The translations under genes were made by a program, and so were the position numbers. The notes beneath the pieces were generated by a model, which was given only the letters and a program-made list of their open reading frames with translations, was not told where the DNA came from and did no database searches. This document shows positions 48,584 through 60,507 of a stretch of 64,000 bases of DNA, one piece after another (the first letter of the stretch is position 1; every line of letters starts with the position of its first letter). Source of the stretch: Podospora pseudoanserina (Eukaryota > Ascomycota > Sordariomycetes > Sordariales > Podosporaceae); NCBI RefSeq assembly GCF_035222485.1, contig NC_085921.1:4464001-4528000 (forward strand), in the 5' to 3' direction.

Positions 48584-51371
48584 TTAAGCAGGCTCCTGCC
48601 AAGCAACCACATCCATTACCTGTCCCCCCGCGGGGTGAGTATACCCAATCTTCAAGCGCAATCGCAGAGGCTGTTCACAGGATTGTTAGCAAAGTACTTT
48701 TGTACCATGGAACGTACAATCACTTACCCCCTTGCAACCTGCTACCCTCATCATTTGTGTGGCCTCAGCACCATGCGCCACATCTGTCGATGAAATGCTG
48801 AGTAACTGCAACTTCTGTGATTTTGGCACAGCAGCCTGCAGCCCAACATTGGAGAGAGGGGCCCCAGACGTGTTCTTGAATCTGGCGATGGCCTGAACTG
48901 TACCTTCCGCGTTTCTTTGTGTCTGGATAGTCACGTTCAGGCCGTTGTTGTCGTAGCATGGGTGTCCAACTGGGGCAGCAGGAGCAGCGGCCGCCTGTGG
49001 TGCTGGGACAGCATCCATGGAGAAGAGGGCGGCGCTGGGTGGAGGGGTGGCAGCAGCCGGGCCGGGAGGTGGCGTGGACGTTGGTCCTTGCGAAAAGAGA
49101 TCCATGATCGAGGCCACATTGGACTGTGCCGGAGCTGGCGAAGAGCTGGTAGGAGCCGGGGCGCTGGCTCCTCCAAGAATATCCGCAAGCAAATCCGCGT
49201 TCTGAGTGCCATTGACTGGCGACGGGGCCGATGGTCCGCTATCGCCCATGAGGTCGAAAAGAAGATCCTCCTCTTTCGGCTTGAGAGACTTGGACTTCCT
49301 GTTGTCTGCCTTCTTCGTCTTCTTCGCCGCTTCGCCAAGTACTCGTGATGATTCCTTGATCTGAGGAGGCGGCATCTTCTCGAGCACACCACGGCGAATG
49401 TCGTCGTATGAAAACAGGTTGCTGAACTCAACCGCACGTTGTTGCACCTCGACGTCCAAACTTGTCTGGTGGTTTTGCAACAGGCGCCGTATCCGTTCGA
49501 TCTGTGCTGGCTCGGAGAATCTGGTCGTGAGTTTGACCAAGGCTGTGATCACATACTCGGTGGTAACCTGAGTACCGTAACTGCTGCTAAGAATGGTGGA
49601 GAAGAGATCAACGATTTCGTGCTCCTTGACCTCCTTCACCAATTCCTCCTCCTCGTACTGACCACCACGGAGCAGAGCATCGCCATACTCACCAATACAC
49701 CAAGCACCGGCTTGTGTCAAGCTCTCCTGTGTGATGTCCTTTTTGAGATTCGCGTAAAGCTTTTGTACGGCATACGTCTGAAGCTCAGGGGTTGTGGCGA
49801 TAAGACGAACGAAGGACGACAAGATCGGCTCCTTCACGTAATTGCCCGCCAAGCTCAGCACGCGCAACATGGTATCGAATTGCCACCTCTTGTTTGGTGC
49901 ATAACGGTCCGCAGCGACGCCAATTTGGGTGGTCATGGTTGGCTTAAACTCGTTATCAGCCACCTCCAAGAATGCCAACAGTTCCCTAATCAGAACCCGA
50001 ACATTGCTCTCGTTGATGAGGGTAAAGCTGAGGTCCAAGGCTCTTCTCCTGATGCTGATATCGGGATCCCTCAGACACTCCAAAATAGTATTCCGATGTC
50101 TCTGTACGGCGTTGGTATCGATGGCCACCACCTTGACCAAGGTGTTCAGCGCGACGTAGCGAATGTTGTTATCCTTGTTCGTCAAGAACTTTCCCAGAAT
50201 ATTCACACCCAGAACACGCAAGCCAGAGTCCGCCTCGATATCTAGAATCGTCCGTACCGCCTCGTAGAGAATCGAGTTTCCAACATTCTTGGAAGAGTCG
50301 GTGTTGGTCGCGACCTGCGCGAGAATATCGTTGATCTGTTCTGTTACCTGGGCATCATTGCGGGCCAAAACACGAAGCAACCGCAGAAGCTTGACCTGCA
50401 AGAAGGGGTCTGTAATTCCAGTGACGTCGTGCTCAGGGGCATATCCCGAGGATGCCAGCCCCTTCAGAATCCTCACGAGAGCAGGGACGAACTGCTTGAA
50501 CTTGTCGACAATTCCCTCCTCACCGCCCTCGGCTTCGTCAGCCTCGCAAAGACTGTTGACCAAGGTCAGGCCGCAGAGCAGCACGCCGTGATTCCTATCG
50601 GACAGAAGCTGGCTCGCCTTTTCGATAAAGTGTTCTTGTAGGTCTGGTACTTTTCGACAAATCCGCATGGCGCAGAGGGCTGCTTTTCGTCGAATATAGG
50701 GGTTCGCGGTGGATATCAGGTTCTCGATCTGACTGAACAAATCTCTCGACATTTCGACCGAGGCGATGTTTCCGAGAGTACACAAGGCAAGACCGACCAC
50801 GTATTGATTAGAATGTTGCAGGTCACTAGTACCATCGAGTCAGTTGGTTGTAGGGTTCTCTGCCAGAGCAAATGGACGCACTTTTGGAGAGAGTTGGTGA
50901 CCAAGGTGAGAACCTCCTGGTTCTCGTCCAGCAGCAAACTTGTTGCCAAATGCCCTAACCGCTTGTCGGCGAAACGAGGTGATGCGAGAAGCTTCAAGCA
51001 CTCAATCTGGCCGAAATGAGTGCGCTCGCCAAGCGTGAAGAGGTAGAGTAGCTTAGCCACATTGTTCCGCCTGTACCGTTCCTACTATCAGCACACACAC
51101 TGCCCAACCCAGACTGTCGATGATATATGTACCTGACACCGTGGTCTGCGCTCTCTTCCCTGAAGCTGGCACGGATGGATGCGCTTTCTTTCTGAATGAC
51201 GGCTCTTTCGTCGGCGATGGTCTTCGCGGCGCGTACGTTGCGGATGAACTGCTTGACTGTGGGGTTGCAGGCACGTCAGTAACTCCCGATACGGCTGGCT
51301 GGCTGGCGATACATTGGCGCAGATGTAGGTAGGCAAAGGGAATGGCGGGCATTAAACTCACGGGAGCTCAT
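48584..51371 (-). CDS. APL4: AP-1 adaptor complex gamma-adaptin
   Basis: Five minus-strand exons (51362-51371, 51133-51256, 50882-51070, 48728-50825, 48584-48670) give 835 aa. The first exon encodes only three residues and part of a fourth. The adaptin N-terminal trunk (to about 580) is helical repeats: [10 protein letters not shown], [10 protein letters not shown], and [11 protein letters not shown]. A Pro/Ala-rich hinge (about 590-700) follows, with an acidic/aromatic Asp-Leu-Leu-Phe-Asp-Leu-Met-like stretch that may bind clathrin. The gamma-ear lies at about 710-835 and ends Trp-Gln-Glu-Pro-Ala. AP-1 sorts cargo into clathrin coats between the trans-Golgi network and endosomes. The last exon is supported by the ear pattern Leu-Arg-Leu-Arg-Leu-Lys-Ile-Gly-Tyr. 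Confidence 0.96.
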
Positions 51372-52500
51372 GGTGACTTTATTAGGGCCCTCGTAGGGGC
51401 CTAGGGGAAAATTCGGTCCAGAATTGAGAGCGGGAGGTTTGGAGGAGGTTGTTCGTGTGTTCGCTAGTTGCAGACCGTTGCCGCATTACCAGATGGTCTC
51501 TCACAGCGATGTGGCTCTGCGTGCTGTCCGCTGGAGGTTCAGGGTGGCAGCTGTCGGACCCATGTCGCATTCGGTGCCTCAGGCAGCGTCCATCGCGATT
51601 GGCGTATGTTCCAGACCCTGAGGGTTCAGAGTGGGTCGCTTCCCCCTTTCAATAATCTCGACACTTGTCATTGAAAGAGGCCTGCAAAGCATAGGTGCAA
51701 TGGAGGGTTTCAAGATGGAGAGATGAAATTCTGTAGAGAACCAAAAGTCCCCGTCAGAATTGCTGTCGTTGTGTGTGCTCGTTGAGGCTATCTCACCATG
51801 GCTTCAGGTCTCTCACTCTTCCAAGGAACCTGAAAAAGGGGTAAAATAGGGGCTGCAGGCAAGCACACCCTGACTGACCCTTTGTCAACTAATGGACTTT
51901 TCGACTCTTGCAAGAGTCTAATTCATATCATACAGCTGATTGCGGTTGAATCAGACTTTGAACGACGTCTATGTAAGGTCAAGATAGTCTTTTGGTCATT
52001 GTTTAGGCGCTCAGTTTTAGCCTTTGAGTCATGACCGAAAGAAGGGCTGAACCAAACAAACACTGAGTGTTGCTTTTAATTTCTCACGATACGTTGGGTT
52101 GATATCTCAAACTCATTTCATACGAAGAACAACCGCTGCAACGTACGGCTATCCAGAGCAATAGACCATTACAACTGTTGCTCTCAATCGATTAATCCCT
52201 TTGCGGAACAATATCCAAGCGATTATGGAGTGCATACCAAATGCAAGGCCGTTGAACGTAGATAAACTCGACCCGACTGACCGTTTAACCTCTGACACAA
52301 GCCACGAACCAGCCAATATCAAACCCAAAATTCTCTTCACTTCATTACATCTCTCGCCTCCCACAAATAAGAAAGCTCCTAGATATTCCCATCCCTTCGA
52401 CCTCAATCTCACACCAACTTACCACATACATATTTCTCAACCATCCACCTCAACCTCCACCAAACCCACCCTAAAGCATCCTCTAGAGCCAACAACCAAA
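51372..52500. promoter_or_regulatory. Upstream region between AP-1 gamma and a small gene
   Basis: 1.13 kb between divergent starts. It holds a 16-bp perfect palindrome (51903-51918) and a TGAGTCA site (52025-52031). The latter matches the binding site of Gcn4/CPC-1, which controls amino-acid starvation genes in fungi; one site alone is weak evidence. No gene is visible. Confidence 0.5.
51903..51918. repeat. 16-bp perfect palindrome
   Basis: GACTCTTGCAAGAGTC is its own reverse complement. It lies in the divergent region between AP-1 gamma and the small gene. It may be a dimer binding site. Confidence 0.65.
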
Positions 52501-52822
52501 ATGGAACCACCACAACCTCCCAAACCAATCCGATTGTAAGCCCCTTTCCCCTTCCCCGTCCCCATGCTCCCCATCCATCTAACAACCTGTCAGCCCCCGC
52601 TCCAAAAGAATTCTCCTCCTCGCCTTCGCCGCAACAGCAGCCTTCCTCCCCCGACCCTCCTCCTTCGGCTCCGGCGGCGGCGGCGGCCCAACATGCGGCA
52701 TGGACGCAGTCATGATCCCCACCGCCATCCGCCTCTGCGAGAGCGTCAAAGAACGAGCTGGCGGGACTCGCAGCATCCCACGACCGCCTCTGTATCTCAC
52801 CCGATCGACAACAAAAGCTTAA
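52501..52822 (+). CDS. Small hypothetical protein, possibly frameshifted
   Basis: Two exons (52501-52535, 52594-52822) give 87 aa as read. The intron has a GTAAGC donor, CTAAC branch and CAG acceptor, and the phases agree. The protein starts with a Pro-rich segment and Arg-Phe-Pro-Arg-Ser-Lys-Arg. A hydrophobic Leu/Ala run (about 18-29) that could be a signal or membrane anchor follows, then a Ser/Gly run. I recognise no family. After Ser-Val-Lys (about 52750) the residues lose their character. One base further on, another frame carries 50 plausible residues (Asn-Glu-Leu-Ala-Gly-Leu-Ala-Ala...) to a stop at 52902-52904, with C-ending codons typical of coding here. No intron can bridge the two, so either the gene is broken, the base call is wrong, or the similarity is chance. 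Confidence 0.4.
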
Positions 52823-53880
52823 GAAACCGATCATCAACTTTCGACCAAAAGAGACTTTGCAACACTTGTTCAAAAGTCTCACCAAAATGCCAGAGAGACA
52901 CTGAACAAAAACAACGTGTTGCTTCCCTTTCGGAAAGGTCATCGAGTAAAAATCTGAAAAAGGAGGAATGGAGTTATTGCCTGGGCTTACACAACCAGCT
53001 GGTAACGGAGGAGGATGGGAAGAATTACACCCAACCCACCTCACCTCACCTCTCGCATCACATCGGGCATCATCTACACATCCTCTCCTTTGTTCCTCTA
53101 CCTTAGCCAGCCCTATAGGGCTGAGCCTCGTTTTCGGCTTCCCTAGTACATAGTATCGTCCAGCACTGCCACAATCATCATGCACGAGCGGGAGGAGGCG
53201 GATGCTTCCTTGGGTGACCAAGATTATTATATACTAGCGGCTGGCTCGGCAAAAATGACGTTAATGGTCAGCTTATTATTCCCCCCTCTCTTCATTGCTT
53301 GTGTCACTTGTCTTGTTCCTGTGTAACTTTGGGCAATTGGGTACACACACAAGTCTATTCCCTTCTAGAACAGGCTTCTCATTATCAACCCTACACTAAG
53401 AATATCCCGCTGGACAAAAAGAACATCGCGCTGAAGTCGAAAAGGCAAAGAGTCGTCAAGACACAAACAACGAGGCGGTGGTCAACTCCCGACCTTGAAT
53501 AGCCAACAAAAACAGACTAACCCCCTCGACCCAGAAGGCAGGTCAGAAGTCTTTTGTGCTTGCTGAATGATTCCCACCCCTTCAATCATCAATCACCACC
53601 TTCACTGTTTGATGCTTGGTGTTGGCGTACCCCACTGACCCCTGAAACCCCCCGGAAAAGGGGAGCATCCATAGGGTGGAGATGGCGTCAAGCATGATGC
53701 CCAATAGAGAACAGGGGAATCCCTTGCGATTGATGTTTGATATCAAACCTCTGGCGATAAAACCCTACCCGACGCTGACCGGGGCAGACCCATCCAGAAT
53801 GAAGTAGAAGAAAAATCCGAAACATTAGACGCAGGTATTCGTAAGACGTGACGTTAAATGCAAATTCGCTGCTTCGGAGT
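52823..53880. other. Gene-free stretch before calmodulin
   Basis: Just over 1 kb. Up to 52904 it may be the shifted tail of the small gene; the rest is 3' UTR of that gene and of calmodulin. A minus-strand frame across 52409-53221 reads through the small gene and is probably its shadow. I see nothing else. Confidence 0.45.
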
Positions 53881-54860
<980 letters not shown>

Positions 54861-55492
54861 CTTGATGTGTTTGTAGTGAACGAAAGTTGGTTATGGATGC
54901 GTGGAAGCGATTCTGAAGGGATCTGGTCTGGCAGCAGCGGTGTTTGCAGAAGGCCAAAGAACGAAGTGTAGCGTCTCGGCGAGCTGATGGAGTCGTCGTC
55001 AGGGTCAGATTAAATGAGACGCAAGCTTTCGAGAAGAGATGCGGGGCCCCCCCTTCTGGAGAGGCGCCCGGGCCTCCAGCGGGCCTGCATTGCTGCCTTC
55101 TCCTGGGTGCGCGCAACTGCCAAGGCACCACGCCGCCTTCTGTTGGCATTGGCAGCTCCACCGTCACTGTCAGCCATGTTCCATAAGGCCCACAGGTGCT
55201 GGCAGCTGACGGCCGCCCTTCCCAAGGCTGTTCCAGCTCTCCAGCGCGCCAGCCAAGGGGTCCCAGCCGGACCTCTCACTGCGCCTCCTGCAATTGGCAA
55301 TTGTGTCTGCTTCCAGTTGGCGTCATCATCCAGAGAGCGAGCGAGTAGCCGGAGCGCATTACGACGGTGATTTACGATGTGATGTCGCAACATCCACATT
55401 TGCGGCAACATACACCACAAGACGGCCCCTCACTCCTTTACAACTTCCCATAGCGAATTGAAGGGACCACTTCTACCCTTCCTGCGTCCGCC
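54861..55492. promoter_or_regulatory. Divergent upstream region of calmodulin and TLG2
   Basis: 632 bp between facing-away starts. It is GC-rich (near 55030-55300) with AT-rich ends. An ATG at 55176 on the minus strand is followed by residues unlike calmodulin, so it is not the start. Confidence 0.55.
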
Positions 55493-56688
55493 ATGTGGCG
55501 AGACCGCACAAATCTGTAGGTGGCAGCTTGCCAGTTCGTTCTGTTTGCAAAGACGTGAGCTAACGTGTTTGATCCAGCTACATTTCGTACCGGCAGTCCT
55601 ACGCCCACCACCCGGCACAACGAAATCGATATGGGCCATCCACCGTCGGCGAGCGCTTCGGCGGAAGCAGCGGCGCAAGCACAGGAGTGCTCTTCTCGGC
55701 AGACGAGGACCGCAGGGGGCTGTTATCTGCCGGAGCGTACGATGTGGACGATGGCGATGCCGTGATCGAAATGGACTTGCTTCCCCCACGATGGGCCGAC
55801 GTGTCAGACGAAGTCAGCGAGATCTTGGCTGATATTGCGCAAAAGAGCCAGAAGCTGGAACGGCTGCATCAGAAACATGTGCTGCCGGGGTTCAACGACG
55901 AGGACACCAAAAAGGCCGAGGAAAGAGAGATTGAGAAGTTGACGCAGGCCATCACGAAGGGATTTCACGAATGCCACGGATGCATACAACGGATAGAGCA
56001 GATGGTTCGTGAGGGCAAACAGACGGGCCAGATGAGCAAGGCCGACGAGACTATGGCCAAGAATATCCAGGTGAACTTGGCCACCAGGGTGCAGGAAGCG
56101 AGTTCGTTGTTTAGGAAGAAACAGAGCAATTATCTGAAGAGTAAGAATGCACCCAAATTGTCAAGTATGGAGCTATAGCGGATGCTGACTTTCTTTGCAG
56201 AACTCAAGGGCATGTCTGGACTGATAAGCCCGATGGACCAAACGTCGACATCATTAAGTGGGGGTGAACCATCTCTTATAGAATCTGATGCGGATAGAAC
56301 TTATTCGCAAGCTACACTGCAGGCAGCTACACACCAGAAACTTCTCCACTCAAACGACGCTGCCATTGCGCAACGCGAGCGAGAGATTGAGGAGATCGCA
56401 CAGGGCATCATCGACTTGGCGAATTTGTTCCGCGATTTACAAACGATGGTCATTGACCAGGGCACCATGCTGGACAGGATAGACTACAATGTCGAGTCCA
56501 TGTCGAGCGACGTGAAAGAAGCTGCCAAGGAGCTCAAAGTTGCAGAAGGATATCAGAAAAAGACGATCAAGCGGAAGATCATATTACTTCTGTTGCTTCT
56601 AATCGCCGCGGTAATCATATTGCTAGTCATCAAGCCCAAGAACCACGGGGGCTCACCACCCAGCCCCCCACCAAGCGAGGACGATTAG
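55493..56688 (+). CDS. TLG2: Tlg2-like t-SNARE (syntaxin-16 family)
   Basis: Three exons (55493-55515, 55578-56140, 56201-56688) give 357 aa. The protein opens Met-Trp-Arg-Asp-Arg-Thr-Asn-Leu-Tyr, a hallmark of Tlg2/syntaxin 16 that lets Vps45 bind the N-peptide. An Habc helical region (about 90-200) precedes the Qa-SNARE motif (about 253-315), which runs Arg-Glu-Ile-Glu-Glu-Ile-Ala-Gln-Gly-Ile and Asp-Leu-Gln-Thr-Met-Val-Ile-Asp-Gln-Gly. A Lys-Arg-Lys patch precedes a Leu/Ile-rich tail anchor (about 322-339), with a short Pro/Ser tail outside. In yeast, Tlg2 pairs with Tlg1, Vti1 and Snc1 for endosome-to-Golgi fusion. The 23-nt first exon was placed by the conserved start and a GTAGGT donor. 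Confidence 0.95.
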
Positions 56689-57709
56689 AGGGATCCCAAT
56701 ACACACTTGGAACGGCGCATATTTGGAGGGTTTGTTTGACTAGTGAAGAAGGGAGGCTTCCAAGGACTAGAAGAATGCTCCCAGACTGGAGCAAAGAGCG
56801 CAAATGCTTTTGTACCACCTAATTGAGATATGTATGATATTTAATACCTATATGCCACTGCCTTTCTCCTTCTTAAAAAGTGGACCCGACAGGGTTGAAG
56901 CTTCACAAGCAAAAGGAGGAGCCTGGATGGAGAAAACGACGTAGTCTCCTGTTGAAAACGACGCTAGCCATATAGAGCCAAGATTGACTCAACATCAAAT
57001 GGTGAAAACGCACCAAAAAACAGGGTGTTTTCGTGCAGGCCCATCCGACAAATATTTCAGCGGCCTCCCACCACACCAGCGAGCACCTCACTGGCTTCGG
57101 CCCGCAATTGAATTGTAAGACCGGTGTGGCCTTAGTTGGTTAGATTGGCCGGTGGTTCAATCGGCTGGTCAACTGGGTGGCGGTGGTGAGTGGTGGTTTT
57201 AACTGGGCGCCATCTAAGTTGCAACCGCACCAACGCGAGCCATTATTCAACACCTTCGATGGCCACGATGCATATCAAAACATCTGTGGCATTGAATTCC
57301 AGGTCAAAAGTCCACCAAAACGTGCCAAACCAGGTGCAGATTGGAGCTAAAGAGGCCTTGCAAACGTGTGTGGTTGTGCAGGCGGCCTGCCACTGGTGTT
57401 TTTGTATGATTTTCAACGTTGGTGCCAAATGCGGCTACGGCCGTTTTAAACAGGAGACTCCGTCGTTTTCTCCAGCCAGGGCTCCAAAAGGGGCTCGCAG
57501 CCGAACAATCTGCTTAGTAAATCCGGAGCACAGACCACACCTTCCCCGGTTGCAGCCCGCTTTGCTCCGTCATTCCGCTGCCCCAAGCTTTCGAACCTCT
57601 TGCTGACCACCCGAATCAATTGAACACCAGCTTTGTTTGTTGTCGCCGACGCCGAACCGCAAAAAAACACCAACCGCACTTTATTAAATCTCCGCTCACT
57701 TTTCTCACA
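56689..57709. other. Gene-free stretch between TLG2 and the COX7a-like gene
   Basis: 1.02 kb. It includes the TLG2 3' UTR and the promoter of the next gene. A GTGGCCTTAGTTGG segment near 57126 looks like a tRNA A-box but has no tRNA around it. Confidence 0.5.
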
Positions 57710-58400
57710 ATGGGGTAAGCAATTCCTCGGCTTAAGGGATAGGAGTTTGGAGGGGAGCGGAGGGGAGCGGAGGAAGCTTGCAATTCTCGCGCATGGGGGA
57801 AAATACCGACGACATTGGAGGGTCATACGATTGAGGTTGGAGAGGGGTTGAAAGCGACACCACAACAATCACGACGTGAACAACGACGGGGAATAGAGTA
57901 GTGGGGTTGAGGGGGAAGAACAGAGGGAGGGGATATGGAGAGAAGGAACAGAAAAGGCTAATGGGTTGTCTGTAGTCTCGTCGACGCTCCCAACAAGGTC
58001 CCCCACCAGCAGCGGGTTTACCAGGCTGCCTACCGGGCTCACACTCGTATCTGGAGAATCGTGAGTGTTCCCCTTCTCCAGTCGCAAGGAAAACAGAGGT
58101 GGAGGGGGGTCTGTCCGCTGGAAAGACCTGGCGGTCATTCCAAAGGAGAATATGGACATGGCAACACGAGGAGGTATCAAACATGACGTACTAACCTACG
58201 ATTCCCTCAAACAGAGCCCCCGCTCCGGCCTCATGCTCACCCCTTACTACGCCCTCATGTGGGGTACCTTCGGTGGTATGTATCACTCCTTGAGAGTACC
58301 AGCAAAGACAGTTAGTTTGGCTGACAGAATCAAAACAGCCTCCATGTACGCCATGGGCCGTCAGGTTTGCGGTTACAAGACCTGGTTCGGCAAGAACTAA
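57710..58400 (+). CDS. COX7: Cytochrome c oxidase subunit 7a-like mitochondrial protein
   Basis: Four exons (57710-57714, 57976-58060, 58215-58275, 58339-58400) give 70 aa. The first exon is ATG plus two bases. The protein runs Met-Gly-Leu-Val-Asp-Ala-Pro-Asn-Lys-Val-Pro, then a conserved Tyr-Gln-Ala-Ala-Tyr-Arg-Ala-His. A Pro-Arg-Ser-Gly-Leu-Met-Leu-Thr-Pro-Tyr-Tyr-Ala segment resembles the Pro-Arg-Ser-Ala-Leu-Tyr-Leu-Tyr-Pro-Phe-Tyr-Ala of yeast Cox7. One membrane helix (about 36-55) precedes a conserved basic tail (Gly-Tyr-Lys-Thr-Trp-Phe-Gly-Lys-Asn). Small size, one helix and no cleavable leader suit an inner-membrane oxidase subunit. I recognise it from resemblance, so another small respiratory subunit remains possible. 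The third intron (58276-58338) is 63 bp with no stop. Confidence 0.7.
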
Positions 58401-58913
58401 GCCTACCGCATATCAGATGATGCAGTTTAGCCGTGGGAAGTGAAGGGAGATAGAACAAGGCGGGGATCGAACCTTGGACCACCGCTGGAAACTTGTACGT
58501 GTGTAGCAAGAGGTTGCTGAGAAACAGCAATAGAACGGAGGTTGCCATTATTCACCAATGTGTTTCTTCCATGTGGTGTGTCCTATGATGGCGCGGGATA
58601 ACTGAGCTTATTCGGTATGTCCGCCAATTGCCGAGGCTGATATGTTTGATGAATTCTGGCTGGTCTTCTTCCACTCTAGCAGTTGTATTCAAGTCACTTT
58701 TTGTATGCTATATGTTCCTTTGGCAAAAAAAAAAGGCTGTGCTCCCATTGATCTTTTGACGCCTTCATCCTTAAAACCCGAGAAGTCCTGTGCAGCAAAT
58801 AAATAAAGCCCCATCTAAAAGTACATTAATGCGAATAGGCCATGGCTCCTCGTAATTTATGATGGGTATCGTCACCACCCTTTTCAGCTTCCAACCTCCA
58901 ACTCTCAACAGGC
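58401..58913. other. Convergent interval between the COX7a-like gene and CLC1
   Basis: 513 bp of expected 3' UTR. A GGTTCGATCC B-box (minus strand, about 58460-58475) looks like part of a tRNA but the T-stem does not pair. A 10-A run is near 58725. Confidence 0.5.
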
Positions 58914-59786
58914 TTAATAACCCTCAGCACCGGGGGCCTTCTCGTCCTTGCGCAAGCTGACCAGCAACTCCCTGAATCGTTCCTTGCCAGAGCCCGAAGC
59001 ACCACCCTTCGCACCCTTGCCGCTCACATCGACGATCTTGGCGATGCGCTCCCAGCTGGTGCCGCCCGATGTGGTGTCCTCACGGCTGGCCAGGAACTGC
59101 TCAGCCTCCTTCCTTGACTGGGCAATGGTCTTCTCCTTCTTGTTGTTGTAGTTCTCGTAGAAGTCATCGATGTTCTGCTGGGCCTCCTTGACCGTCTCGG
59201 CGCGCTGCTGGGCGAACTGCTCTGCCCGCTTGGCGTTGCCGGCGTCCCGCTTCTCCCTCCACTCCTTAATCACTTGGGGCTCCTCCTCCTCCTCTTGGGC
59301 GTAAGCGTTGTAGCCGGAGTTGTAGCTGACGGAGGGACCGGTGATGGTGGTGGTTCCGGCGGGGGGTGTGAGGCCCTGATAACTCGTTAACGTTGAAACT
59401 CTTTCTACACAGACACAGCGGCATGTAATGTTGGGTGTTCTTCCATACCTCATTTGGGCTGGTGATGTCAGGGAATTGGCTATCAAACGCAGCACTGTTA
59501 TTGCCGGTGGCAGAGATGCCGCCTCCTAGCAGGTCGTCGTCATCCTCGTCGAAGCCGGCGTCCTCGACTGTCGCGAACTGGTTGGCGTCGTCACCGAGAA
59601 TGGCCTTCTCGCGCTCTAGGAAGTTGCTGGTTGTGGGAACCTCGGAGGCATCCTGGACGCCGGTCTGGGCTGCATGCGAAAGTGTTAGAAGCGACCTGTT
59701 TCCATCAAGGTACAGGGTATATAGGGGGCTGCAGTCGACTTACCGCCGGAGTCGAAGTCCTCCAACGATGGGAATCTGTCAGCCAT
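58914..59786 (-). CDS. CLC1: Clathrin light chain
   Basis: Three minus-strand exons (59744-59786, 59449-59669, 58914-59375) give 241 aa. The protein starts Met-Ala-Asp-Arg-Phe-Pro-Ser-Leu-Glu-Asp-Phe-Asp. An acidic segment rich in Asp/Glu (about 40-75) follows, with the Asp-Glu-Asp-Asp-Asp-Asp-Leu-Leu run. The conserved heavy-chain-binding coiled coil (about 115-200) contains Glu-Trp-Arg-Glu-Lys-Arg, Ala-Glu-Gln-Phe-Ala and Asp-Asp-Phe-Tyr-Glu-Asn-Tyr-Asn. The C-terminal part includes Thr-Ser-Trp-Glu-Arg-Ile and Arg-Glu-Leu-Leu-Val-Ser-Leu-Arg-Lys-Asp-Glu-Lys-Ala-Pro-Gly, typical of fungal light chains. It regulates clathrin heavy-chain assembly in coats at the trans-Golgi and plasma membrane. 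The gene is divergent from RTT103. Confidence 0.96.
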
Positions 59787-60507
59787 GGTGATTGTGTCTG
59801 GTGGAGCCGAAGTTCAAGCGGTGTTATTCGAGGAATATGACAGAATGGCAGGTTTGGAGGATCGGTGGTGGTGTTTGTTCGAATAAATCCAGAAAGAGGT
59901 GCCTTTGATCGCGCCAGGTTGCTGCGCTTGCGCTGGGCTCCGGGGGCTCTGGCTGGCTGACACCTGGGAGCTTGCAGGAGTGATTGGCTAACAAGGGGGG
60001 GGGCTCCAGCATATGCCTCAATCGGGCACACTGCCACGACTATGCAATAATCAGGTACCAAAACAGTCTTTGATGCATTTGGAGCTGGGCAACAACTTCC
60101 CAGATCCATTTAAAGCTTCCACATCCCCATCTACTTTTCCCATTTCATCTCTGCAGCAAACAAACAAAAAACAAACTGCGCATTCACTCTGTCCCATCCT
60201 TCTTCTCTGCCTGGCCACTACGCCTGGACGTTTGGTAGGAAGTGTAGCTCCTGATAGTGCGATTACTCGTGGCAGAGCTCTTGCAGGCCAAAGCAAGCCG
60301 CGACGTCCGCTTTCTCAAAGTTCGGCCATCTGAACCGTGATTTGAGAGCAAGCTTCTGATTGGGGACCCATTCACAACCACCCCCATTATCATCAGATTT
60401 ATTGCCCGTCTGCTTCAGTTTCGGCCATCTTGTGTTCACCCAACCCCCGCAGGCCATAGCAACACATCCACACATTTTATCTGTTTTCTCAGTCTGTATA
60501 TTCAACA
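59787..60507. promoter_or_regulatory. Divergent upstream region of CLC1 and RTT103
   Basis: 721 bp between facing-away starts. ATTGGCTAAC (near 59982) and TGATTGGGG (near 60357) look like reversed CCAAT boxes. A pyrimidine-rich leader lies before RTT103. No TATA box is clear. Confidence 0.5.

Noticed and set aside
49439-50245. 268-codon plus-strand open frame
   Set aside because: Antisense to AP-1 gamma exon 4; no independent support.
52409-53221. 270-codon minus-strand open frame
   Set aside because: Gly/Trp/Cys-rich low-complexity translation, overlaps the better-supported plus-strand small gene and has no splice or start context.
55146-55176. ATG with Ala-Asp-Ser on the minus strand upstream of calmodulin
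   Set aside because: It looks like a calmodulin start, but the next residues diverge at once; the ATG at 54858-54860 with a GTCAGT donor gives the invariant protein.
57121-57175. A-box-like TGGCCTTAGTTGG followed by GGTTCAATC
   Set aside because: The boxes are only 25 nt apart, too close for a tRNA.
58445-58550. tRNA-like segment on the minus strand with GGTTCGATCC
   Set aside because: The T-stem flanks do not pair and the supposed 5' end does not match the 3' acceptor strand.
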